Assembly: GCF_039541075.1 (NCBI RefSeq)
Contig: NZ_BAABFN010000007.1
Span: 1 to 64,000, forward strand
Source of the DNA: Compostibacter hankyongensis
GTDB lineage: Bacteria; Bacteroidota; Bacteroidia; Chitinophagales; Chitinophagaceae
Length of the DNA stretch: 64,000 bases
Reading direction: 5' to 3'
Shown: positions 1 to 7,825 of the stretch, one piece after another
How positions within the stretch are numbered: position 1 is the first letter of the stretch
How the letters are laid out: each line of letters starts with the position of its first letter
The notes under the pieces: generated by a model
Told to the model about the DNA's origin: nothing
Seen by the model: the letters and a program-made list of their open reading frames with translations, nothing else
Databases searched by the model: none
Position numbers and translations under genes: made by a program

Positions 1-1
1 C

Positions 2-1912
2 GACGTGCGGATGGTGCTGACCGAGCAGACAGACCTTTCCCAATACATGGCCACCATGGAGCCCGCCAATACGGCAAAGGAGAATGCGCTGTTCTACAAT
101 GTCGATCAAACCCGCACGGCAAAACCTCAGGGCTATCCCGAAGATGAGACCACGACCCCCAACACGGCTGTTGCCCTGCTCAATGCCCGGGAACCGGACC
201 GCAGGATCGGTCCCTCTATCATCCTGAAGGTGATGGCCGGAGACACCCTGCAGGCGGCCGTCCGGGACTATTACCACCAGCAGGGTACGGCCCCGGATCA
301 GCCTTCCATCCCGGCTGAGGAGATGGTCAGCTCCCTGCTGGCTGCGCTGCCCGGATTGGCCGGACCTGCCGATCCGGGGCACCAGGCATCCGCCTTTATT
401 GCCGGCGAGGGCCAGGGGCCGCGGTTCACGGCAAACGATCTGCAGCAGCTCAAACAGAAGGATCCCCAGGTTCTCAACAATCAAAAGCCCAGGTCCTTTT
501 TGAATTATGTATTCTTTGACAATCAGCTTAACTTCGTAGAGGAAAGCAGCGGGGTGAAGCAGGTGCAGGCGGAGCCCGATGAACTGGAGACACTGTCCAG
601 CGGAGAGGTGGTGGCCAAGAAGTCCGGCTATGTGTATGTCTACACCAGCAACGAATCTCAGCAGGACGTGCTCTTTGACAACCTTGTGGTGACCCAGTCC
701 ACCGGCCCGGTACTGGAGGAGACGCATTATTATCCTTTCGGCCAGACCATGGCAGGCATCAGCACCCTGGCTCCCCTCCGGCTGGAGAACCGGTTCAAAT
801 ACAACGGCAAGGAGCTCAACCACCTGGAGTTCAGCGATGGGGTGGGTTTGGATATCTATGATTACGGTTTCCGCAATTATGACCCGCAGATCGGACGGTT
901 TATAGAGCAGGATCCCATAACCGACAATCTTGCTACGTTAAGCCCCTATCAATATGCAGCCAATGATCCGATTGCTAATATTGATGTGGATGGATTAGTA
1001 CCCTTCGGCATCCCTTGCCCCGGGACCTCTTCGATGGCGATATTTTTTGAAAAGGTAGGTGCAGGCATTTCGCAATTTGCCAATTCGCCGTTAGCACGTG
1101 CCTTAAGCATATCGATACATACCCTGCAAGATGCCGGCATGGTCCAGAATGCAATATCCACCAGCAACATGATCAACAATGCCTTCACAGCGGTGGGGGT
1201 GGGGATTGCGTCTTCCCCTATCTTTGACCGAAGTGGAAATCTTTTGGGTACTGATGATCAGGGATTGCAAGGTGATGCCATTATAATGGATAAGGCTAAT
1301 TTTAAACAAAATATGAGCCATGAAGATGCGATGAGAGAGAATTTAGGACAAACTGCCTTAGATGGTAAAATAGCAAGAAGTAATTTTTTAAATAGTTATT
1401 ATAATTTACCTAATAGGCCCGATTATGACGGAGTAATGAGTTATAATGATTTGCTCAAGTGGGGTAGAAAAAATGGAGATGTACCAGTATTTTTAGATGC
1501 TTCTGGAATTGATTTTGGAAACTTATACATTAGTGATTTCTCAGGTATTGGAAGTGGTAAGAGAATAAATACGACTTTAATTCACAATACTCCTCTTAAT
1601 ACTTATGGACCATGGGGAAAAAACTATATGACATTAATTTCGGCGGATGGAAGAGTGAGACTTAGTAATGACCGATTTGATTATGATCAACATGATCTAA
1701 AAAAAGCATGGCATGAAGGTTTGGGTACCTGGACATATGAATTTTTTATTCGTCATCCATTTATAAAAACTCTAAGAGATATACATGGGATTAATTCTCA
1801 ATATGGATTTGACATGATACCATACGGATATGGTCATTTGAAAAAAGAACCTACTTTTTTAATGAAAATAATAAATTTCATAGGAGAAGGGTCAAGCGCA
1901 ATAAAAAATTAA
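2..1912 (+). CDS. RHS/YD-repeat protein, C-terminal part with polymorphic toxin tail (partial)
   Basis: The reading frame is open to the left edge, so the N-terminus lies outside; the GTG at 5 is only the first possible start seen. Residues about 240-331 form the RHS-associated core: YYPFGQ, then GLDIYDYGFRNYDPQIGR and FIEQDP, ending near a VDGL motif. In this family the core closes the shell that holds a C-terminal toxin. The roughly 300 residues after it would be the toxin tail; they match no toxin fold I recognise. From about 1270 the DNA becomes strongly AT-rich, unlike the GC-rich core, as expected for an exchanged toxin cassette. A likely immunity gene follows 7 bp downstream. RHS identity is firm; toxic activity is inferred. 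Confidence 0.85.
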   Translation, partial: DVRMVLTEQTDLSQYMATMEPANTAKENALFYNVDQTRTAKPQGYPEDETTTPNTAVALLNAREPDRRIGPSIILKVMAGDTLQAAVRDYYHQQGTAPDQPSIPAEEMVSSLLAALPGLAGPADPGHQASAFIAGEGQGPRFTANDLQQLKQKDPQVLNNQKPRSFLNYVFFDNQLNFVEESSGVKQVQAEPDELETLSSGEVVAKKSGYVYVYTSNESQQDVLFDNLVVTQSTGPVLEETHYYPFGQTMAGISTLAPLRLENRFKYNGKELNHLEFSDGVGLDIYDYGFRNYDPQIGRFIEQDPITDNLATLSPYQYAANDPIANIDVDGLVPFGIPCPGTSSMAIFFEKVGAGISQFANSPLARALSISIHTLQDAGMVQNAISTSNMINNAFTAVGVGIASSPIFDRSGNLLGTDDQGLQGDAIIMDKANFKQNMSHEDAMRENLGQTALDGKIARSNFLNSYYNLPNRPDYDGVMSYNDLLKWGRKNGDVPVFLDASGIDFGNLYISDFSGIGSGKRINTTLIHNTPLNTYGPWGKNYMTLISADGRVRLSNDRFDYDQHDLKKAWHEGLGTWTYEFFIRHPFIKTLRDIHGINSQYGFDMIPYGYGHLKKEPTFLMKIINFIGEGSSAIKN

Positions 1913-1919
1913 ATATGCT

Positions 1920-2348
1920 ATGAAAAATTGTATTTGTTTGATCTTCTTTTTTGCATTTATTTTAATCGGCTGCCTTCATGCCGAAAGCGAATATGATCTT
2001 GGCAATGGTTACTATTTGTTAGGAGAAAATTATAACACGACTATTTCTAAAATAGATGATAATAATCCCGCTTTTTTTGATGATATTATATTGGGAAGAA
2101 TAATAGATTGTCAGTTTGACAAAAACTTTATTATTGTCTATAGAAATGCTTCACTAAGAGCTAAAGTTTATTTCAATTTACAGGATTCTCTTTGGGAAAC
2201 ACAAAGGGGAAAGGATAGTCTTCAATACTGGATAATAGAAAAAAGAAATGATGTTGTTATAGGGCCGCTAACTAAAAATGAATATTTATTAAGAAGAAAG
2301 GAATTAGATATTTCGGGTAATTTGAAATTAAATCCAATTTCGGAATGA
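1920..2348 (+). CDS. Small lipoprotein, probable immunity protein to the RHS toxin
   Basis: The 142-residue product starts with a hydrophobic signal and a lipobox-like LIGC (Cys at residue 18), so it should be lipid-anchored in the cell envelope. The later part, with YWIIEK and GPLTKNEYLLRRKELDI, recalls DUF3997-type proteins, but that assignment is tentative. The gene begins 7 bp after the RHS stop, on the same strand and in the same AT-rich composition, which is the usual position of a cognate immunity gene. An envelope location would suggest protection on the periplasmic side. It ends with TGA at 2346-2348, directly abutting the stop of the convergent gene. The immunity role is inferred from position only. 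Confidence 0.6.
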   Translation: MKNCICLIFFFAFILIGCLHAESEYDLGNGYYLLGENYNTTISKIDDNNPAFFDDIILGRIIDCQFDKNFIIVYRNASLRAKVYFNLQDSLWETQRGKDSLQYWIIEKRNDVVIGPLTKNEYLLRRKELDISGNLKLNPISE

Positions 2349-2603
2349 CTACTTTTTCCAATTGTATGTATGTAAGCAATGAACAACGCCCGAATATCCG
2401 GCTAAATCGATCACCGACATTTTTCCGTCGTCTCCCATGGCACTGAAGCCCGCCCCTGTTGAGAAATCGGTTAATACACCGTTTAGCTTAGCTCTTAAAT
2501 AATATCCGCCGGGAGGGGTCTTTCCACCGCGCTCGTTTTTTTTGCATCCGGTAATACCGGACAGCAACGCGGGTATCAGTAACCATAATACTATTTTTTT
2601 CAT
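2349..2603 (-). CDS. Short lipoprotein, probably 3'-truncated
   Basis: This 84-residue product has a classic signal and lipobox (SGITGC, Cys about residue 20) followed by a KK-rich linker and a segment YYLRAKLNG that resembles the start of a small extracellular domain seen in longer Bacteroidota lipoproteins. The protein then ends abruptly at YNWKK. Its TAG stop touches the TGA of the convergent immunity-like gene with no base between them. This suggests that arrival of the RHS toxin/immunity cassette replaced the original 3' end. It may be a remnant; no function is assigned. Confidence 0.5.
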   Translation of the reverse strand: MKKIVLWLLIPALLSGITGCKKNERGGKTPPGGYYLRAKLNGVLTDFSTGAGFSAMGDDGKMSVIDLAGYSGVVHCLHTYNWKK

Positions 2604-2657
2604 AGCGATATCCTTTGATACCGCTAAATTACGCCCGCCGGGATAAGCGAAAAATAC

Positions 2658-2744
2658 TTAAAAATCAGTATTTCTTGAGCGCCTCTTCATCAGGCTTTGC
2701 ATCATCATTCCAATAGCGCCCCATAGCACAAAAGGATAAGCCAT
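2658..2744 (-). CDS. Possible 28-residue membrane micro-ORF at the end of locus 1
   Basis: An ATG overlaps the TAA of the upstream hydrolase frame (TAATG at 2742-2746 on the minus strand) and opens a 28-codon frame. The product starts MAYPFVLWGAIGMMMQSL, which is hydrophobic, and ends with a basic stretch KRRSR. This could be a translationally coupled small membrane peptide or chance. It is too short to judge by composition and I know no homologue. Confidence 0.25.
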   Translation of the reverse strand: MAYPFVLWGAIGMMMQSLMKRRSRNTDF

Positions 2745-4921
2745 TACCACCCCAATCTCACCTTCACCCCATCCGGATCATTATCACAGCTGATGTACAG
2801 GGTATGGGTCAGCGCGTCCCAGTCGGTTTGGGCGGGTGAGATTTGCTTTCCCGATTTGCCGGTCAGCCCGATCTGGCCGGGGCGGGAGGGCAGCAGCACA
2901 CGCATACTGTTCACCGTATGGAGCGGTCCTTTGGCGGTGAAGGTATAGCTGCGGCCGTTGCGCTGTTCGTCGTAGATCCGGGAGGCAGACGCCAGCACCG
3001 TGGGGCGCTGCTTGTCCTTTACCTGGCTCAGGTCATACAGAAAGGCCTGCTGGCCGGGGTTGACGGTTTTTTCCTTCAGGACAGGCAGCTTGGGGTCAAA
3101 CAGGTCGATCACGGGCCCCTTCACTACGTAAGGCGCGGCGCTGACGCCTTCGTCCATCACGGAAACGAGATCGTAGGGACCGCGGCGGAGGAAGAAGCTG
3201 TTTTTCCAGGTCAGCTGTCCCGCCTTGGCATCGTCCTGATAGGCGCGGGTGATCATATTCAGGTAAGCCTTGTCTCCGTTCTCCTGCATCACAAATTCCT
3301 TGGGGTCCTGCCGGATGACGTATACGGTGCCTTTGCCCGCGCTGAATCTTTGGGCCTGCTTGCCGGTTGCTGCAGGGCGGATGCCGAGCAGTTGGAATAA
3401 ATGTTCGGAAGGCGCTTTGAAATGATTGCCTTTTGTGTTCCACCATTCCATTACGCCCTGGTAAGGATCGCTGTCGGCACCGCAGTATACCAGGCAGCCG
3501 CCCTTCCGGACCCAGTCGGCCAGCTGCTGATGCACCTCGGGACTCATCGGCTTCATGTTGGAATAGCTCATCACCAGCACCTTGATGTGCTTCAGGGTAG
3601 CGGGGTAGGAGAGGTTTTCCATATGGACCGTTTCCACGGGCACGCCGCGCTTGACCAGGGGCAGCGTCTGCCCGTAGAAGTTGGAAAACTGCGGGTCTTC
3701 GTAGCTGTTATGCGTGGGGAAACGCTGAAACATCAGCGAGTTGCCCATCAGCACGCCGATGCCCTGCGCCCCGCTGACCTTGTTGTCCGACAGGGGAACA
3801 TGGTTGAGGGCGTTGACCATCACCAGCATCTGCGTGGAGTAATATTTCGGGATCAGCGCGCTGGAATCGCTGTTGGGCAGGCGGTACGGCCGGGTGAATA
3901 TCCGTTCCGGCCAGGGCATTACCTCGTAGTTGTCGGTCATGGGATACAGCAGCTCTGCGGTAAAGGTGGCCTCGTAGTTGCGTTTGTAATCGCCCCAGTC
4001 CCGTGCCCGGTCTTCAATGGGATCGGTCAGAAAGATCATCTTCCGGCCGGTGGGGGCGGTCATGGAAACCATAGAGCCGTATTCGAGAAAAGCGTTTTCA
4101 AAGACCCGCTCTTTTTTAACGCCGTCGAAGAAGGTCGGCTCCCGGGAGGTGCCGGTTCATACCTGGGCGATGTAGCCGTCGATGCCTGGCAGCGAAGCCA
4201 GGCTGGCCTCGGGGCTTACGATCTGCCAGGACGAATAATTGACCAGCGAATGGGTGGGAATATAAACCTTGACATCCAGCCCTTTTTTCTTTCCGTATTC
4301 CTTTGCAAAGGCGGATACTTCTTTGAGCGCACGGTAATACAGGTGGTATTTCAGCTTGTTGGCGAGATAGGTGTTTTCCGGCGAAGCATCCTGCGGCCGC
4401 CAGGGAAAGCCGTAGTATTTTTGCCATTCCGCTTTGAAAGCATCGCTGTAGCCGGAGCGTGCCCAGAACTCGGGCTCTTCGAAATACAGCGAGGTAATGC
4501 CGGCGTCGATCACCTTTTTGACCACCGCCTGCTTCATGTAGTTGATGTAGGTCAGCGAGGGCACGATATAAGGGGTGCCGTGCCCATGCCATACGCTGTC
4601 ATTGTGGATGGCTACCTGTACCTCATCCAGGTGCATTTTTCCGTCCCAGCGGCCGTAAAAATAGTCCTGGTAGCCGCCCCAGGCGATACCGGTCATAAAA
4701 TGGGTTTTATAACCGCGTTCCCTCCAGGAACGGACCCGTTCCTGAAAGGTCATGTTGTGCCGGTCGTTGGCGCCATAAACGATGGCCACGTCCGAACGGA
4801 CGTCTATCTCGGGTATCCAGGGACTGCTGGTCTGGAAGCAGGTCTTCTCCTGGCCCTGTGCAGCCAGGGTAAGCCCGGACAGGAGGCCCAAAAACAGGAG
4901 ATAAAAAAAAGAGGTTCGCAT
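2744..4921 (-). pseudogene. Putative TIM-barrel glycoside hydrolase split by an in-frame TGA
   Basis: From ATG 4921 the frame encodes a signal peptide (MRTSFFYLLFLGLLSG...) and a barrel-like domain with DVAIVYGANDRHNM, ITSLYFEEPEFW (a plausible catalytic Glu region) and IDGYIAQV. It then hits TGA at 4157-4159, codon 255. The same frame continues at once with TGTSREPTFFDGV and runs to a TAA at 2744, giving 725 residues if read through. The second half contains a GATase-like segment (KHIKVLVMSYSNMKPMSPE, GGCLVYCGADSD) as in GH42-like enzymes. The codon was probably TGG. The start lies 4 bp after the DUF3823 gene, so it is the last large gene of locus 1. Exact GH family unknown. Either a recent nonsense mutation or a sequencing error. 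Confidence 0.75.
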
Positions 4922-4925
4922 AAGA

Positions 4926-5720
4926 TCAGGGGATGTCGACGCGTAAGGCTTCATTGTAGTTATGACGTTTGATGTTTTCCGTAGCATAGTTGATCCTGGC
5001 CGCAGCGCGGATAAAGACGGTCCTCCCGGCAGGGATGACGCCCTGTGTGGTAATGGTAACGGGCTTTCCCAGCAAGGGCTCAAAGGCATCTCCGGGGTAT
5101 TCGATAATGGTGGAATACCGGTTGTCCCATTCGCGATATCCCACAAACGGCACCTCGCTCACAAACAGGCGGACATCGGTTACATTCAGCATATCATCGC
5201 TGTAGCCGCCCATCGGCTCGATCTTGGCCTTGAAATCCGCAGGGCTGACGGCGCGTGTAACCTTTACCGTGGCCGTGACCTTGCCGTCCTTTACGGTAGG
5301 CGTACCTACCCACTCCAGCTTAAGGAAGGGCTGAACCTTGAACTCTACCGTGGTGACGCCTTTTATCTCCACGTTCTGCGATTCGTCCGCCAGGGTGTCC
5401 CCGTCTGCATTGAGCCGGACCAGGGGGATGAATGCCCCGTCGACCCGGATGTTGTAATAGCCCCGGAATACTTTTGTGTTCTGAAAGATACCTTCTTTCA
5501 TGCAGAAAATATCCAGATTCTCCGGTGCGGCTTCTTTCCAGCTCAGCTCGCGCATCCTGACCCGGGTCCCTTCGCTGCCCTGATCGGTCAGGACAGGTTC
5601 CCCTGTGGCCGCATCGACGACCCGGCCCCTGAGGGTCTCGCCGGGCAGATCGTAATTGTCCACTTTGCAGGAGTACAAGGTGATAAACAGGAAAGAAATC
5701 AGGATAAGGTGATTTTTCAT
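4926..5720 (-). CDS. DUF3823-type surface lipoprotein
   Basis: The 264-residue product has a lipobox LYSC (Cys 18) followed by YDLPGETLRGRVVDAATGEPV, the typical opening of DUF3823 proteins. These are found next to SusD genes and are thought to be accessory glycan-binding or surface lipoproteins. The rest looks like beta-rich repeats (GYYNIRVDGAFIPL, VEFKVQPFLKLEWV). It lies 42 bp downstream of the SusD gene and 4 bp before the hydrolase frame, consistent with one transcript. The family call is firm; the binding role is inferred. Confidence 0.85.
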   Translation of the reverse strand: MKNHLILISFLFITLYSCKVDNYDLPGETLRGRVVDAATGEPVLTDQGSEGTRVRMRELSWKEAAPENLDIFCMKEGIFQNTKVFRGYYNIRVDGAFIPLVRLNADGDTLADESQNVEIKGVTTVEFKVQPFLKLEWVGTPTVKDGKVTATVKVTRAVSPADFKAKIEPMGGYSDDMLNVTDVRLFVSEVPFVGYREWDNRYSTIIEYPGDAFEPLLGKPVTITTQGVIPAGRTVFIRAAARINYATENIKRHNYNEALRVDIP

Positions 5721-5762
5721 CTGTTAATATTTTTCAGTGATAACATCTTCTTTTGTTTTCTA

Positions 5763-7805
5763 CTACCGGCCGGGCTGCTGATCAATAGCCGGGCTCTTGG
5801 ATACTTCACCGGCAGGTATGGCAAAGTAATACTCCTGTTCCGTCATGCGGAAACGGGTCCTGCTCTCTTCAAAGCCGGCGTCAAAGAAGTATTTGCCCGT
5901 CACCGAAGAGTAGAAAGGATACAATCCCCGGTAATACGCGCCGTCCTGCTGGGTCGATCCGTTCAGCATGTCGGAATGCTGCGTTCTCCAGCGCCGGATA
6001 TCCCAGAGCACCTTATGCTCAAAGGCCAGCTCTTTCCGGCGTTCTCTCCGGATCACCGGGATGGTTGCGGGACCGGTCAGGGGATCGGCTCCGGCCCGTT
6101 CGCGGATGTCTTTTATGGCATTAAAGGCGATGGCCTGCAGATCGTCGCCGTCCAACGATGATTCTCCCGCCGCGATCAGCTCGGCGCCGGCTTCTGCAGC
6201 ATTGAGCAGGATCTCCGCATACCGCATCAGGATAAACGGTTGTTCGGACTGTCCTTCCAGCACGTCAGCCTGGGGCATATTCGGGTTCAGCCATTTGCGG
6301 ACGGTAAAGCCGGTATAGGCTGCGGTACGGTCTGCCGTAAAAGGTCCGCTTTTGCCGCCGGCGTTCATGACCGTGCCGTCCGGAAGCTTTACCGTTTCGT
6401 GGTTGGTGCTGTTGGTGGATAAGAACAGCGATTTCTTTCCGGCAAAAGCGCCTTTGGCGAGGTAGGCGTCTACCTGGTTGTAGTTGGAGGCCCCGGAAAG
6501 GCCGTAATCGGTGATGCCGTTGACCGTTCTCAGGGGGGCGATGCCTCCGGCCGCGCTGCCGGTATAAATGCCCCTGCGGATCTCGATCTCCTGTCCTTTG
6601 AATACATCCCCGGGCAGGATCACATAGGCGCGGAGCCGCGGCTCGGCATTGGCAAAGATATCGGTGACCTTGTCGAACAGCAGGTATTTACCATTGGCAT
6701 CAAGTACCTTGATGGTGCCGTCCGGATTTTTGGCAAACCCGTCAAACAACTCCACAAAATCGAGCACCGGGCAGTTGCCGGCAGAGTAGCCGTTGCCCCC
6801 CATGAGCTGACGCGGAATGTTATAGGCATCATAACCGTGGGCGAGGTCGGGATATTTGTATTCTTTGATATAGATATTCTCCGGGCTGGAAAGGTCGAAC
6901 CACATGTCCACCATATTCTGGTACTGGGCTTCCTTATCATTGGCAGCCCACTTTTGTTTATACAGGGAATACTTGCCGGATTTCATGATCTCGCTGGCGG
7001 CATTATAGGCTTCCTCGAAATATTTCTTGGAAGCGGCTGCTGCTTTGTTCGGATCGAAGCCGATCACCCGCACCTTTGTTTTCTGACCGAACCCGGTGAT
7101 CTTGTTGTATTTGGCCACGCATCCCGCAAACAGCATGGCCTCCGACTTGAAGCCCAGCGCCACGTATTTGTTGGCATAGCCGCGCACGGGACTGGTTTCC
7201 GGAAGGTTCTCGATGGCCTTGTTAAAATCGGCCAGCACCTGATCCCAGGTTTCCTCTTCGGTGGCGCGGGGCACCTCAAGCTCCGCCGCCGGGTTTTCTG
7301 GATATTTGAGCACCGAGGTCACCAGCGGCATGCCGCCGTAGCGCTTGGCCAGGGCATAGAATACCATGGCCCGGGCAAAATAACCTTCTCCTATAAAGTC
7401 GTTATACTCGGCATCGCTGAAATTGGCTTTATAAGTGGGCAGGTTTTCCAGCAGGTAGTTGGCATCGCGCAGCAAGGCAAAAGCACGGCCCCAGTATTCG
7501 TTGTTTCTTTGCGATCCTTCATTGACCATGGCCGCACCCGCATCGCGTCCGATGGAGGAGCCCTCGCTGGTGCCCGGGGTGACCAGCCAGTCGTCAAAAA
7601 ACTGACGCTGGGGCGAATATTTGAAATCCTCAAAAGGCATCTGGCTGTACATGCGGGACAGGTACAGCATCATGCCTTTCGTTCCTGAAAAAACGTCTTT
7701 GTCCTGTATGATATTCTTGGGCGGTATATCCAGATAGTCTTTACAGGAAGTGAAAGCGCATCCCAGCACGGCTATCAGGATGAATAATACATATTTTGGC
7801 TTCAT
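5763..7805 (-). CDS. SusD/RagB-family glycan-binding lipoprotein (locus 1)
   Basis: The 680-residue product has a lipobox (FTSC, Cys 20) followed by KDYLDIPPKN, the standard SusD opening. TPR-like helices follow (YFARAMVFYALAKRYGGMPLV), and the C-terminus has the conserved region with ERAGADPL, RRERRKELAFEHKVLWDIRRW and the end motif GLYPFY. SusD proteins cap the SusC pore at the cell surface and recruit oligosaccharides. At 680 residues it is longer than many family members. It lies 20 bp after the SusC gene, so the two are a pair. Confidence 0.95.
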   Translation of the reverse strand: MKPKYVLFILIAVLGCAFTSCKDYLDIPPKNIIQDKDVFSGTKGMMLYLSRMYSQMPFEDFKYSPQRQFFDDWLVTPGTSEGSSIGRDAGAAMVNEGSQRNNEYWGRAFALLRDANYLLENLPTYKANFSDAEYNDFIGEGYFARAMVFYALAKRYGGMPLVTSVLKYPENPAAELEVPRATEEETWDQVLADFNKAIENLPETSPVRGYANKYVALGFKSEAMLFAGCVAKYNKITGFGQKTKVRVIGFDPNKAAAASKKYFEEAYNAASEIMKSGKYSLYKQKWAANDKEAQYQNMVDMWFDLSSPENIYIKEYKYPDLAHGYDAYNIPRQLMGGNGYSAGNCPVLDFVELFDGFAKNPDGTIKVLDANGKYLLFDKVTDIFANAEPRLRAYVILPGDVFKGQEIEIRRGIYTGSAAGGIAPLRTVNGITDYGLSGASNYNQVDAYLAKGAFAGKKSLFLSTNSTNHETVKLPDGTVMNAGGKSGPFTADRTAAYTGFTVRKWLNPNMPQADVLEGQSEQPFILMRYAEILLNAAEAGAELIAAGESSLDGDDLQAIAFNAIKDIRERAGADPLTGPATIPVIRRERRKELAFEHKVLWDIRRWRTQHSDMLNGSTQQDGAYYRGLYPFYSSVTGKYFFDAGFEESRTRFRMTEQEYYFAIPAGEVSKSPAIDQQPGR

Positions 7806-7825
7806 GTTCCGGTGTTTTTGCTTGA

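Noticed and set aside
4157..4159. Selenocysteine or UGA recoding at the split hydrolase
   Set aside because: The context fits a Trp codon changed to TGA; no selenocysteine machinery is seen and TGA is a normal stop in neighbouring genes.
3401..4972. Long plus-strand open frame of 523 codons
   Set aside because: It lies wholly antisense to the hydrolase frame and the DUF3823 end; its translation shows no domain and is a by-product of GC-rich codon use.
4962..6161. Plus-strand open frame of 399 codons
   Set aside because: Antisense to the DUF3823 and SusD genes, which have clear family motifs.
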